Positions 26,399-35,037 of a stretch of DNA of 64,000 nt are shown here, one piece after another (positions within the stretch are counted from its first letter, which is position 1; every line of letters starts with the position of its first letter). Source of the DNA: an uncultured Sphingomonas sp. (GTDB taxonomy: Bacteria > Pseudomonadota > Alphaproteobacteria > Sphingomonadales > Sphingomonadaceae); assembly GCF_936927845.1 (NCBI RefSeq), contig NZ_CAKZHV010000058.1, positions 186,001 to 250,000 of the forward strand. The letters are read 5' to 3'. The position numbers and the translations under genes are program-made. The notes under the pieces were generated by a model that saw only the letters and a list, made by a program, of their open reading frames with translations, had not been told where the DNA came from and ran no database searches.

Positions 26399-26815
26399 AT
26401 GTCCCTGCCACCATTGCATTTAACCAAGGTCGCGTTCGGCGCGACCAGCCTCGACGTCCTGACAGACCGCCTGAAGGCGCGCGCCGCCGCGGGCGAGCTG
26501 TTTCTGACGACGCGCTACCTGCCCAAGCGGCACGAGGAGGTCGCGGGGCGCGGTTCGCTCTACTGGATCATCAAGCACCAGCTCGTCGCGCGCTCGCCGA
26601 TTACCGGGTTCGGTGAGGCGGAGGGTGGCCGCGTCACGATCCATCTCTCGCCCGATTTTCACCTCATCCACGCCCGCCCGCGCCGCGCGCACCAGGGCTG
26701 GCGCTATCTCGAGGCGCACGAAGCACCCGAGGATCTGTCGGGCGATACGGTTGACGGCGTCGCGGCGATGCCGCCGGTGCTGGTCGGGCGGCTGGTGGAG
26801 CTGGCACTGCTGTAG
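26399..26815 (+). CDS. DUF1489 family protein
   Basis: 138 residues, the usual length for this alphaproteobacterial family of unknown function. Recognisable segments are LHLTKVAFGATSLDVLTDRL, FLTTRYLPKRHEEVAGRGSLYWIIKHQLVARSPITGF and the repeated Arg in HARPRRAHQGWRYL. No signal peptide or membrane segment. It starts 14 bp after mgtE and may be cotranscribed with it. Confidence 0.8.
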   Translation: MSLPPLHLTKVAFGATSLDVLTDRLKARAAAGELFLTTRYLPKRHEEVAGRGSLYWIIKHQLVARSPITGFGEAEGGRVTIHLSPDFHLIHARPRRAHQGWRYLEAHEAPEDLSGDTVDGVAAMPPVLVGRLVELALL

Positions 26816-26824
26816 AAAGGCGGG

Positions 26825-27199
26825 TCACGCCTCGCCCGATCGCTGCGCCGCCAACCACCGGCGTACCCGCGCCGCGCCCATCAACACCTCCGGCATGCCA
26901 AGCCGTGCGCGAATGCTGAGCAGCAGCAGATAGGGCAGCATGAACCCCGCTCCGCCGATGAACGCCAGCGCCGCAAGCAGCAGCCCGCCGGCGCTGAAAT
27001 CGTTGCGCCACGCCGTCCACAGCGCCGCCAAAACGAGGAAGCAGAGAAAATCCGTGTTGAACTGGCCCGGCCACGTCACCGCGGCGATGTCGCCGAAGAA
27101 GACGGGCAACAGGTCGAGGCCGTGCCGCGCGACGACACATGCCGTATAGACGACGAGCGCGGACCAGCCGGTGATCAGCAGCACGCGAAACACCCTCAT
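26825..27199 (-). CDS. Conserved small membrane protein
   Basis: 124 residues from ATG in MRVFRVLLITGWSALVV. Three or four predicted membrane segments (about 4-22, 28-45, 54-70, 76-98) with conserved-looking aromatic and Gly residues (FFGDIAAVTWPGQFNTDF). A longer frame extends upstream to 27346 but its first 49 residues are unlike a protein N-terminus. I do not recognise a named family. It ends 9 bp from the convergent DUF1489 gene and is divergent from a small membrane ORF at 27364. Confidence 0.7.
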   Translation of the reverse strand: MRVFRVLLITGWSALVVYTACVVARHGLDLLPVFFGDIAAVTWPGQFNTDFLCFLVLAALWTAWRNDFSAGGLLLAALAFIGGAGFMLPYLLLLSIRARLGMPEVLMGAARVRRWLAAQRSGEA

Positions 27200-27363
27200 A
27201 TGCTCGTCCTCCCGCCAGCTTGCCGCGAGGATGCCCGACCGGCACAGTGTCGGCAATCCGGCTTTGCTCGAACATCGCGCGCCAGGCCGGTCTTCGCCTT
27301 TCCAGGGCTTTGTCAACGGTTGCCGTCCTAGGCCGATCCGCATCATCCTGCCAGAGCGTATCC

Positions 27364-27570
27364 GTGGACCGTCTCATTGATCTGACGCTGAAAGTGTCGC
27401 TGCTGCTCGCCAGTCTCGGATCGTTGCTGTCGCTGACCAAGATGATGGTCGAGCATTTCACCCCGGCGCATTATTACTGGTGGGCCGCGGTGGCCTTCTT
27501 CGGCGCGACCTTTGCGCTCGCGGCGGCGATCAGGCTGCGCGGCGGTGGGGTGAGCGCCACGCCCGCCTGA
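27364..27570 (+). CDS. Small hypothetical membrane protein
   Basis: 68 residues from a GTG (VDRLIDLTLKVSLLLASLGSLLSL). Two hydrophobic segments (about 8-25 and 37-57) connected by MMVEHFTPAHYYWW. The open frame continues upstream but without recognisable protein character, and the GTG lacks a strong Shine-Dalgarno, so the start is uncertain. Codon bias is consistent with coding. Function unknown. Confidence 0.5.
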   Translation: MDRLIDLTLKVSLLLASLGSLLSLTKMMVEHFTPAHYYWWAAVAFFGATFALAAAIRLRGGGVSATPA

Positions 27571-27688
27571 CCGACCGGCTGCCTCACCGCGCGCGCCGCA
27601 GCGACGATCGATGCGGCGGCGTCGGGCAGACATGCCCCCATCCGCGCGCCCGTGCGTTGTGCGTCCTCACGCCAACGGAGCCAAGACC

Positions 27689-27919
27689 ATGACCGACGAC
27701 ACCGCCGTCCAGGCCCGCCGCCGCGAAATCGCGAGCGAGCATCTGCTCTTCAAGCTGATCGAGTACGTCGAGGCGCGGCATCCCGGTCTGCTCGACTTTC
27801 TCGAAGGCAGCCTCGACCACCTCGGCGATCCGGCGCGTGACGACACCAAGGACGATGCGGCGGTGCGCGCGATCGCGCAGCGGATGATCACCGGCGCGCG
27901 CGCCGAAGGCGCGGAATAG
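27689..27919 (+). CDS. Small hypothetical cytoplasmic protein
   Basis: 76 residues, MTDDTAVQARRREIASEHLLFKL to ITGARAEGAE. Strongly helical and acidic, no membrane segment. GGAG lies about 8 bases before the ATG (CGGAGCCAAGACC-ATG). The pattern (IEYVEARHPGLLDFLEGSLDHLGD) suggests a small helical protein, perhaps a dimeric regulator, but no family is recognised. Confidence 0.7.
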   Translation: MTDDTAVQARRREIASEHLLFKLIEYVEARHPGLLDFLEGSLDHLGDPARDDTKDDAAVRAIAQRMITGARAEGAE

Positions 27920-27974
27920 GATCGCGAAAGCGCGGATGTCACCCGAGGTCGCGCGTCTCCGATCGCGAGGGTAA

Positions 27975-28003
27975 GCGGGACCCCGGATCAGGTCCGGGGT
28001 GAC
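27975..28003. repeat. Dispersed palindrome, copy 1
   Basis: Imperfect inverted repeat GACCCCGGATCAGGTCCGGGGTGAC just after the stop of the DUF177 gene. The same core, with CGTCA ends, occurs at 44598 and 47224. This GTCATCCCGGA-type element is widely dispersed in sphingomonad genomes; here it could also serve as a terminator for the DUF177 gene. Confidence 0.6.
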
Positions 28004-28007
28004 GTGC

Positions 28008-28553
28008 TCAGGCGCCGCCTTCCAGCTTGGCCTTTAGCGCCGCGAACGGGCTGGCGGGTCGCGCCTCTTCCTCGGTGATGACACCCGCCTCGCGCAGGAC
28101 CTCGGCCGCGCGCGGACTGCGCGGGAACGGATCGAGCGCCAGCACCATCGTCTCGGCCGCGGTTTCGCCGAGATCAATGCCGCCGCCCTTGATCTCGACC
28201 GTGTCGATCTCCTCGCCGGCAAGCTCGTGCTCCTCCTCGTCGCCCGCGTGCGCGCCCTGCGGATGGACGAAGCGCAGCTCGACGCCTTCGTCGATCTGCG
28301 CCGGGATCGGATCGCCCGTCACCGAACACGCCTGGGTCACGGTTGCGGTCACCCGCCCGCGCACCGCGACGCCCGCGGCCTCCTGCCGCACGGTGAAGCG
28401 GCCTTCGAGCCGCTCGACCGCGAGCAATCCGAATCGTTCGGCGAGTGCTGTGCGTTCGGCCTCGCGCGCGCTGATCATCACTTCGCGCGGCTCCGATCCG
28501 ATCGCGTCTAGCCGCTCGACGCGGCTGAACTCGGGCGTGCCCTCGACGCTCAT
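28008..28553 (-). CDS. DUF177 (YceD-like) family protein
   Basis: 181 residues. The YceD family carries a Cys-containing segment, visible as VTQACSVTGDPIPAQIDEGVELRFV, and a highly acidic middle (EEEHELAGEEIDTVEIKGGGIDLGE) ending in LALDPFPRS, exactly the family layout. Members are linked to 23S rRNA accumulation in plants and E. coli and are usually next to rpmF and plsX; neither is seen here. It overlaps the bc1 chaperone gene by 4 bp (ATGA), an arrangement seen in other sphingomonads. Confidence 0.9.
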   Translation of the reverse strand: MSVEGTPEFSRVERLDAIGSEPREVMISAREAERTALAERFGLLAVERLEGRFTVRQEAAGVAVRGRVTATVTQACSVTGDPIPAQIDEGVELRFVHPQGAHAGDEEEHELAGEEIDTVEIKGGGIDLGETAAETMVLALDPFPRSPRAAEVLREAGVITEEEARPASPFAALKAKLEGGA

Positions 28554-29059
28554 GGCAGCCGTCCTTCCATCAGCGCGTCGATCGACGTCTGCTCCAGCGC
28601 CGCGTGGAGCGCGAGCAATTCGCGCCGGACATGCGCGACGGCTCCCGGATCGGGTGCCTCGCCGCGGTACAGGTTGCGCACCAGCGCGGCATCGAGCGTC
28701 CCCTGCGCGATCCCCTCGCGATACGCACCCAGCCGTCCGCCCAGCATCCCCATCATCCGCCCGACGTGCTTGCCGACCACCATGTCGCCGAAGCCGATCT
28801 GACGCACCTGCGCGTCCATGTCGTCGACGAAGCGCTCGGTCAGCAACGCCGACGGCGCGGCTCCGTCGGGATCGCGCTCCAGCCGCAGCTGCACCATCGC
28901 CAGCACCGCCGCGACCATGTCGAACCGCCCGTCGAGCGTGTCGGGCACCGCGCCGTCCAGATACCAATGCGGCGCGCGCGCGCGCGCGATCACCGCATCG
29001 TACAGCGGCAGTGCAGCGGCGCGATCACGCCCGGCGAACAGGGATTTGAGCCAGCCCAA
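28550..29059 (-). CDS. Ubiquinol-cytochrome c chaperone family protein
   Basis: 169 residues of the CBP3/UQCC1 family, which helps assemble cytochrome b into the bc1 complex. Supporting segments are ARAPHWYLDGAVPDTLDGRFDMVAAVLAMVQLRLER, FVDDMDAQVRQIGFGDMVVGKHVGRMMGMLGGRLGAYREG and LYRGEAPD. It is upstream of the DUF177 gene with a 4-bp overlap and divergent from a BamE-like lipoprotein gene. Confidence 0.93.
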   Translation of the reverse strand: MGWLKSLFAGRDRAAALPLYDAVIARARAPHWYLDGAVPDTLDGRFDMVAAVLAMVQLRLERDPDGAAPSALLTERFVDDMDAQVRQIGFGDMVVGKHVGRMMGMLGGRLGAYREGIAQGTLDAALVRNLYRGEAPDPGAVAHVRRELLALHAALEQTSIDALMEGRLP

Positions 29060-29235
29060 GATATCTCAACACTTCAACAACAATGGCGTCGATGCGGGCG
29101 CGCTTGTGTCGCGCCCACGCCGGGCATATTGGGGGCAAAGGTCGCACCTGTCCACGTCCGGGCACTCGACCGTCCTCGTTGATGCGTGCTCGCGGGCGGG
29201 TGCGCACCCTCGAACCCGAGTCCGCCGGAGAGTCC

Positions 29236-29712
29236 ATGCGTTTCCTTCTTCCTCTCGCCCTCACCGCCGGGCTGCTGGCCGCGGGCTGCACGCCGCTGCG
29301 CTCGCACCAGGGTTACATCGTCGACGCCGATCTGGTGAATTCGGTGCAGCCGGGGGTCGACAATCGCCAGTCAGTCCTGGCGACGCTGGGTCATCCGAGC
29401 TTCGCGAGTCAGTTCAACCAGGGCGACTGGTATTATATCGCGCGCGACAGCCGCAATCTCGCGTTCAACCCGCCTAAGGCGGTTGATCAGTTGACCATGC
29501 GGATCAGCTTCGACGCCGCGGGTAACGTCACCGCGATCCGCAAGTCGGGCGTCGATCAGGTCGTCTCGATCGATCCGTCGAAGAAGACGACGCCGACTTT
29601 GGGCCGCAGCCGCAGTTTCTTCTCCGAACTGTTCGGCAACATCGGCGCGGTCGGTGCGCCTGGTGCGGGCGGCGGGGCTGGCGGGCGTCCGGGCGGTCGC
29701 GACCAGCCGTAA
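29236..29712 (+). CDS. bamE: BamE/SmpA-like outer-membrane lipoprotein
   Basis: Component of the Bam complex that inserts beta-barrel proteins into the outer membrane. 158 residues. The signal peptide MRFLLPLALTAGLLAAGC ends in a lipobox (LAAGC, lipidated Cys). The BamE domain follows: VNSVQPGVDNRQSVLATLGHPSFASQFNQGDWYYIARDSRN. A Gly/Pro-rich C-terminal tail is common in alphaproteobacterial members. The start is set by similarity and the signal peptide. Confidence 0.9.
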   Translation: MRFLLPLALTAGLLAAGCTPLRSHQGYIVDADLVNSVQPGVDNRQSVLATLGHPSFASQFNQGDWYYIARDSRNLAFNPPKAVDQLTMRISFDAAGNVTAIRKSGVDQVVSIDPSKKTTPTLGRSRSFFSELFGNIGAVGAPGAGGGAGGRPGGRDQP

Positions 29713-29864
29713 CGGCGTCGCCCCACGCCCGCCGGTCCCGCTGCACGCGCGAAGCTGTCGTTTCGCTGACGAATGCATTCCCGCGCGGTTCAGTCGCGCA
29801 GGGCTAATCCTCGCTTCATGCCCACTCGCCCGTTCGGCGAGGGGCCGTGAAGAGGAGCAAGTTG

Positions 29865-30416
29865 ATGCGTCGTCTGATCACCACCGCCATGCTCGCCGCC
29901 GTGGCATTGCCCGCGATCCCCACCGTCGCCACGGCGCAGTCGCGCGACGAGTTGCGGCGCGACCGCCAGGACATCCGCCGCGAGCAGCGCGATCTCGACC
30001 GTGCCTATCGCTACGGCGATCGCGGCGACATCCGCGACCAGCGCGGCGACCTGCGCGAGGCGCGCCGGGAATATCGCGAGGACCTGCGCGGCCGCTACGG
30101 TGACCGTGGCCGCGATTGGCAGGGCGATCGCGGACGCGACTGGGGTCGTGGCGACTGGTCGGCCTACCGCCAGCAGAACCGCGCGCTCTACGCCCGTGGC
30201 AACTGGCGCGCGCCGTTCGGCTACCAGACGTTCCGGCCCGGTGTCCGCATCGCGCCCAACTTCTACGGGTCGCGCTACGTCATCAACGATCCGTGGCGCT
30301 ACCGCCTGCCGCCGGCGCGCGGCTACACGCGCTGGGTGCGCCACTACAACGACGTGATCCTCGTCGACCCGCGCCGCGGCGTCGTGGTGGACGTGATCCG
30401 CAACTTCTACTGGTAA
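29865..30416 (+). CDS. RcnB-family periplasmic protein
   Basis: 183 residues with a Sec signal peptide (MRRLITTAMLAAVALPAIPTVATAQ) followed by an Arg/Asp-rich helical repeat region (about 26-110, DRQDIRREQRDLDRAYR, DQRGDLREARREYRED) and a C-terminal RcnB domain (NDPWRYRLPPARGYTRWVRHYNDVILVDPRRGVVVDVIRNFYW). RcnB in E. coli affects nickel/cobalt export; the role of these charged sphingomonad versions is unknown. AGAGGAG lies about 7 bases before the ATG. Confidence 0.88.
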   Translation: MRRLITTAMLAAVALPAIPTVATAQSRDELRRDRQDIRREQRDLDRAYRYGDRGDIRDQRGDLREARREYREDLRGRYGDRGRDWQGDRGRDWGRGDWSAYRQQNRALYARGNWRAPFGYQTFRPGVRIAPNFYGSRYVINDPWRYRLPPARGYTRWVRHYNDVILVDPRRGVVVDVIRNFYW

Positions 30417-30763
30417 AGTGAGGATACGGCGCCGATCCCGGTCGGCGTCGCGCCCGGTTCGATACCGATCGGCCGCGCCGCTGGTTACGCGACGGCGCGG
30501 CCTGTACCGGCTTGGGAACGGTACCGGTCCCGAAAGGGGGATAAAGGGACCAAAATCGCGAACGCAGCCGCGCCGCTTTTGTTCTCCATCCCCCGATAGA
30601 TTTCCCCTTGAACACGAACGGGGAGCGCGCACGACGCGCGATCACTGTACATCCGCGGCCCCGGACAATGATCGCCCGACGTCACAAAGCGTAAATTTCT
30701 CCGGCTTGTGCCCCGATCATGTATTTTGCAGATTTGTCGCGCGTAATTGGCGCGGGGGCACCA
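30417..30763. other. Intergenic stretch
   Basis: About 350 bp without a gene. It holds one strong inverted repeat (GGCCGCGCCG / CGGCGCGGCC, 30471-30502) that probably ends the RcnB-like transcript, and a relatively A/T-rich stretch before the NfrB-like gene that may contain its promoter. No other feature is seen. Confidence 0.6.
30471..30502 (+). terminator. Probable terminator after the RcnB-like gene
   Basis: Ten-base perfect stem with a 12-base loop, 55 bp downstream of the RcnB-like stop. No T tract follows. Confidence 0.5.
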
Positions 30764-32137
30764 ATGGAAAGCGTTGTCACAGCGGGCCTCGCGGCCTGCG
30801 AGGTCGTGCTGCACGAAACGATGCTGTTCGCCGCGATCATGTTCTTCATCGGCGGCATCGACGATCTGCTGGTCGACTTGGCGTATCTGTTCTGCCGCCA
30901 ACCCGCCGGCCTCGTGACCGACCTGCCAGCCGGCGCGACACCGCCGCTCGCGATCTTCGTTGGCGCGTGGGACGAGCAGGCGGTGATCGGTGCGATGCTG
31001 ACCGCGGCGCTCCGGCGGGTCGATTATCCCGATTACCGCATCTTCGTCGGCTGCTATCCAAACGACCCGGGCACGGTTGCGGCGGTACGCGCGGTGGCGG
31101 CGCACGACCCGCGCGTCCGGCTGGTGGTGGGTGAGCGCGCCGGTCCGACCACCAAGGCCGATTGCCTCAACACGCTGTGGCGCGCGCTCGAACGCGACGA
31201 CGCGTGTGCGGGACGACGAACGCGCGCGGTGATCCTCCACGACGCGGAGGACGTGCTTCATCCGTGCGAGCTGCGCGTGGTCGCGCATCACTTGGGCGAC
31301 CACGCGCTGGTGCAATTGCCCGTCGTCCCGTTGATCGATCCCGCCGCACCGATGGTAACGGGGCATTACGCCGACGAGTTCGCGCTCGCGCACGCGATTG
31401 CCTTGCCGGTACGGAATGCGCTCGGCGCGGCGATGCCGCTCGCGGGCGTCGGCTGCGCGATCCGGCGCGACGCGCTCGACCGGCTCGCGCGTGCGACCGG
31501 TGACGCACCGTTCGAGCCTGCCAGCCTGACCGAAGATTACGAGCTCGGCCTGCGCGTCGCGGCGCTCGGCTTCAGCAGCCGCTTCGTGCGCGCGCGCGAT
31601 GCGAACGGCACGCTGGTGGCGGTGCGCGCCTATTTCCCCGACACGGTCGCCGCCGCGGTGGTGCAGAAAGCGCGCTGGATGACGGGCATCGCGCTCGCCG
31701 GCTGGGATCGTACCGGCTGGGGCGGTCGCTGGCGCCTCGTCGAATTGTGGATGCGCATGCGTGACCGGCGCGCGCCGCTCGCGGTCCTGACGCTCGCGGT
31801 CGGTTACCTGGCGCTCGTCGCCTGGGGCGTGTCGATGCTGGGTCACGCCTGGCTCGACAGCGCGCCGCCCGCGATCACCGATCTGCTCGCGGCCTTGTTG
31901 TCGATCAACGCCGCGCTGCTCGCGTGGCGGCTTCTGGTGCGCGCGCGCGCCACCGCGCACGAACATGGCTGGCGCGAGGGGCTGCGATCGGTGCCGCGCG
32001 CGGTGCTGGGCAACGTCATCGCGCTGCTCGCCGCCAGGCGCGCGGTGTGGCGCTACATGGGCATGCTGGCGGGCCGCGCACCGCGCTGGGACAAGACCGC
32101 GCATCGCTTCCCCGCAGCGCTGCCCGGCCCGGCATGA
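30764..32137 (+). CDS. NfrB-like glycosyltransferase (family 2, membrane)
   Basis: Resembles the inner-membrane glycosyltransferase NfrB of the E. coli phage N4 receptor system, which makes a surface polysaccharide. 457 residues from MESVVTAGL; an ATG at 30719 adds 15 residues. An N-terminal membrane helix (about 17-40, LFAAIMFFIGGIDDLLVDLAYLF) precedes a GT2 domain with NTLWRAL, HDAEDVLHP (metal-binding D..D), a TEDYELGLR acceptor-site motif and a QKARWMTG QxxRW motif. The C-terminus has further membrane helices. QxxRW marks a processive polymer-forming GT2. The next gene overlaps by 4 bp. Confidence 0.88.
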   Translation: MESVVTAGLAACEVVLHETMLFAAIMFFIGGIDDLLVDLAYLFCRQPAGLVTDLPAGATPPLAIFVGAWDEQAVIGAMLTAALRRVDYPDYRIFVGCYPNDPGTVAAVRAVAAHDPRVRLVVGERAGPTTKADCLNTLWRALERDDACAGRRTRAVILHDAEDVLHPCELRVVAHHLGDHALVQLPVVPLIDPAAPMVTGHYADEFALAHAIALPVRNALGAAMPLAGVGCAIRRDALDRLARATGDAPFEPASLTEDYELGLRVAALGFSSRFVRARDANGTLVAVRAYFPDTVAAAVVQKARWMTGIALAGWDRTGWGGRWRLVELWMRMRDRRAPLAVLTLAVGYLALVAWGVSMLGHAWLDSAPPAITDLLAALLSINAALLAWRLLVRARATAHEHGWREGLRSVPRAVLGNVIALLAARRAVWRYMGMLAGRAPRWDKTAHRFPAALPGPA

Positions 32138-33201
32138 ACGCGCGCGGGATGCTCGCGCGCGGCATCGGCGGCGAGGGGCGTCCCCTGCGCTTCCTGATGC
32201 TGGTGGTCGGCGGCTGGAGCGGCGCGCGCATCGCGCTGCTGTGGCCCGATCCCGCGCTCGATCGGGTCGTCGCGGCACGGCGCATCGCCGCCGCATCCCC
32301 CGCCAGGCAACCCGCGCCGGCGCCGCTGATCGCGCTCGGCAGCGCTGCCGCGTCGACGATCGCGCGCCTGTCGCTGCCGCGCGAGACTGCGATCGTCACC
32401 CTCGCGCGCCGCGACCGTGCCACACCCTTGGTGGCGACAGCACCTGCACGCCGCATCTCACCCCCGCTCGTCCCCGTGATCGCAACCGTTGCCTCCGCGC
32501 CAATTGCGCCGCTTCTCGATGCTCAAGCAGGCGGCGACGCGGCGCAACCGGTCGCGGCCACGCTGCCGCGCCGCGCGCGCTGGTCCGGCAGCGGGTGGGC
32601 GCTGGTCCGCGGCAGCGGCGCGGCCGGCGGGGTCGCGACGCCGCAACTGGGCGGCGGTCAGGTCGGCGCGCGTCTTGCCTACCGACTCGATCGAAGCGGT
32701 CGCGTGGCGGCGGTGGCGCGTGTCGCCGCCGCGCTCGGTACGCGCCAGCAGGAAGCCGCGCTGGGCGTCGAATGGCAGCCGACGCGCCTGCCGGTCCGGC
32801 TCGTCGCCGAACAGCGGATCGGTGTCGCCGGCATCCGCGGCGGCCCCGCGCTGGGGCTCGTCGGCGGCGTCGGCGCGCTGCCGCTCGGCGCTGGCCTGCA
32901 AGCGGATGGCTACGCGCAGGCGGGGGTCGTCGCGCGTAACCGTGCCGATGGTTACGTCGACGGCGCCCTGGTGATCGCGCGACCGGTGGTGACGCGCGAC
33001 GCCATGCACGTCGAACTGGGCGTCGGCGCCTGGGGCGCGGCGCAGCGCCGCGCATCGCGGCTCGATCTCGGCCCCGCGGCGATCGTGGTGCTGCCGGTCG
33101 ACCGCCGCGCGATCCGCATCGGGATACAATGGCGCGAGCGCGTGGCCGGCAACGCCCGGCCGGGATCGGGTGCGGTGCTGTCGCTCGGTACCGATTTCTG
33201 A
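32134..33201 (+). CDS. NfrA C-terminal-like outer-membrane protein
   Basis: 355 residues overlapping the NfrB-like gene by 4 bp (ATGA). After an N-terminal hydrophobic segment (about 19-35) and an Ala/Pro-rich linker, residues about 165-355 show barrel-like strands (ALVRGSGAAGGVATPQLGGGQVGARLAYRLDRSGRVAAVARVAAAL, RIGVAGIRGGPALGLVGGVG) ending in Phe (LSLGTDF). This corresponds to the C-terminal domain of NfrA without its large TPR part. Together with NfrB it suggests an envelope polysaccharide synthesis/export pair; the absence of the TPR scaffold makes the architecture simpler than the E. coli one. Family call by resemblance. Confidence 0.75.
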   Translation: MNARGMLARGIGGEGRPLRFLMLVVGGWSGARIALLWPDPALDRVVAARRIAAASPARQPAPAPLIALGSAAASTIARLSLPRETAIVTLARRDRATPLVATAPARRISPPLVPVIATVASAPIAPLLDAQAGGDAAQPVAATLPRRARWSGSGWALVRGSGAAGGVATPQLGGGQVGARLAYRLDRSGRVAAVARVAAALGTRQQEAALGVEWQPTRLPVRLVAEQRIGVAGIRGGPALGLVGGVGALPLGAGLQADGYAQAGVVARNRADGYVDGALVIARPVVTRDAMHVELGVGAWGAAQRRASRLDLGPAAIVVLPVDRRAIRIGIQWRERVAGNARPGSGAVLSLGTDF

Positions 33202-33267
33202 CGTGACGAAGGCGTGGTGCGCCGCCCGCGGCTATCGCGCCCGGCGGTAAACGACTAACCCGGCGCC

Positions 33268-34182
33268 ATGGACGTCTACCTGCCGATCGCGAACCTGTCG
33301 GTGAACGCGCTGGTGATGATCGCGCTGGGCGCGGGCGTCGGACTTCTGTCGGGAATGTTCGGCGTCGGCGGCGGCTTCCTGACCACGCCGCTGTTGATCG
33401 TCTACGGCATCCCGCCGACCGTCGCGGCGGCCTCGGCGGCGAGCCAGGTGACCGGGGCGAGCGTGTCGGGCGTGTTCGCGCATTTCCGCCGCGGCGGCGT
33501 CGACGTGAAGATGGGCGCGATCCTGGTGGCGGGCGGCGTGGTCGGATCGATGGTCGGCGCGTTCCTGTTCCGCTTCCTGCAGGCGTCGGGGCAGATCGAT
33601 ACGGTGATCGGCATCATCTACGTCGTGCTGCTCGGCTGGATCGGCACGTTGATGGCGACGGAGGCGATCCGCTCGATCCGCGTGCTGCATGGTGCCGCCG
33701 CATCCCGCCCGCGCCGCCGCCGCCATCACCCGCTGGTCGCGAGCCTGCCGTGGCGGACGCGCTTCTACGCCTCGGGGCTCTACATCTCGCCGCTCGCGCC
33801 GCTGCTGCTCGGGCTCGGGGTCGGCATGCTCACCGTGCTGCTGGGGGTGGGCGGCGGGTTCATCCTGGTGCCGGCGATGATCTACCTGCTCGGCATGGCG
33901 ACCAGTGTCGTCGTTGGCACCTCGCTGTTCCAGACGCTGTTCGTGACGATGGTGGCGACGATGGTTCACGCCACCACCACCAAGGCGGTCGACATCGTGC
34001 TGGCCGGGTTGTTGCTGGTCGGATCGGTCGCGGGTGCGCAGATCGGCGCACGCTTTGCCAATCGTGCGCGGCCCGAATATCTGCGGCTCGCCCTCGCGGT
34101 CGTCGTGCTGCTGGTGTGCCTGCGCGTCGCGCTCGGCCTCGCCTGGCGCCCGGACGAGATCTACACGGTTGAACTGTCGTGA
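33268..34182 (+). CDS. TSUP-family sulfite/sulfonate exporter (TauE/SafE-like)
   Basis: 304-residue inner-membrane protein with about eight hydrophobic segments and two repeated halves, each with a GVGGGF-type motif (GMFGVGGGFLTTPLLI and LLGVGGGFILVPAMIYLLGM). This is the TauE/SafE anion exporter pattern. The next gene, a TIGR02186 protein, starts within its stop (GTGA), a pairing seen across Alphaproteobacteria, so the two probably function together. The exported anion is not known. Confidence 0.92.
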   Translation: MDVYLPIANLSVNALVMIALGAGVGLLSGMFGVGGGFLTTPLLIVYGIPPTVAAASAASQVTGASVSGVFAHFRRGGVDVKMGAILVAGGVVGSMVGAFLFRFLQASGQIDTVIGIIYVVLLGWIGTLMATEAIRSIRVLHGAAASRPRRRRHHPLVASLPWRTRFYASGLYISPLAPLLLGLGVGMLTVLLGVGGGFILVPAMIYLLGMATSVVVGTSLFQTLFVTMVATMVHATTTKAVDIVLAGLLLVGSVAGAQIGARFANRARPEYLRLALAVVVLLVCLRVALGLAWRPDEIYTVELS

Positions 34183-34949
34183 AGCGTGCGCGCGCCCGCT
34201 TGGCGCTGCTGCTCGCCGCGCCGCTGGTGATGGGGCAGGCGAAACCCGTGCTCGTTCCCGACGTGTCGCAGCGCGATATCGAGATCAAGTACAGCTTCAC
34301 CGGCGCGGAATTGCTGCTGTTCGGTGCGATCCTCTATCCCGGCGGTCGCCTGCCCGAGCCCGGCCACCGCACCGATGTTGCGATCGTGCTGAAAGGCCCG
34401 GCGCAGTCGATCATCATCCGCGAAAAGGAAAAGGTCGCCGGCATCTGGGTCAATGCGGAGGCGCTGCGCTACCGCTCGGCACCGTCCTTCTACGCCATTG
34501 CCTCGTCGCGCCCGATCGCCGCGCTCGTAGATGCGCGCACCCGCGCGATCTACGAACTGGGGCTCGACAGCCTGCAACTCTCGCCCGCCTCCGCCGCGCC
34601 GTCGGTGGTACAGGACCGCTTCACCCGCGGACTGGTCGAGCAGCGCCGCCGCACCGGCTTGTTCGTCGAGGCACCCGGCGCGGTCGAGATCACCGGCGGC
34701 GTGCTCTACCGCGCGCGCCTGACCATCCCCGCGCGCGTGCCGACCGGGCGCTTCACCGCAGAAACCTTCCTGATCCGCGACGGGCGCGTACTCGCCGCCG
34801 CGGTGCGCGACATCGACGTGCGCAAGACCGGGTTCGAGCGGTTCGTGACGCGCGCCGCCGATCGCCACGCGATCCTCTACGGCCTGACCGCGGTCGCCTT
34901 GTCGGCCTTGCTCGGCTGGGGCGCGGGGCGGATCGCGCGTAGGACGTAG
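34179..34949 (+). CDS. TIGR02186 family membrane-anchored protein
   Basis: 256 residues from GTG, with an N-terminal signal peptide (about 1-19, LALLLAAPLVMG), a periplasmic domain (VSQRDIEIKYSFTGAELLLFGAILYP, VVLKGP-like and YALASS-like segments) and one C-terminal membrane helix (about 228-248, LYGLTAVALSALLGWGAGRI). It regularly follows TauE-type exporters and probably assists them, but its mechanism is unknown. The 4-bp overlap makes cotranslation likely. Confidence 0.85.
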   Translation: MKRARARLALLLAAPLVMGQAKPVLVPDVSQRDIEIKYSFTGAELLLFGAILYPGGRLPEPGHRTDVAIVLKGPAQSIIIREKEKVAGIWVNAEALRYRSAPSFYAIASSRPIAALVDARTRAIYELGLDSLQLSPASAAPSVVQDRFTRGLVEQRRRTGLFVEAPGAVEITGGVLYRARLTIPARVPTGRFTAETFLIRDGRVLAAAVRDIDVRKTGFERFVTRAADRHAILYGLTAVALSALLGWGAGRIARRT

Positions 34950-35037
34950 ATCACGCACGTATCCCTCCGCTTCGGACGCAATTACCCAAAATTTACACCT
35001 GCCCGTTATCGCTGTCAGGCATGATCGGCGTACCTGC

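Noticed and set aside
30485..32296. 603-codon minus-strand frame opposite the NfrB-like gene
   Set aside because: Shadow frame, Arg/His/Gln-rich, no recognisable domain; the plus-strand glycosyltransferase motifs are clear.
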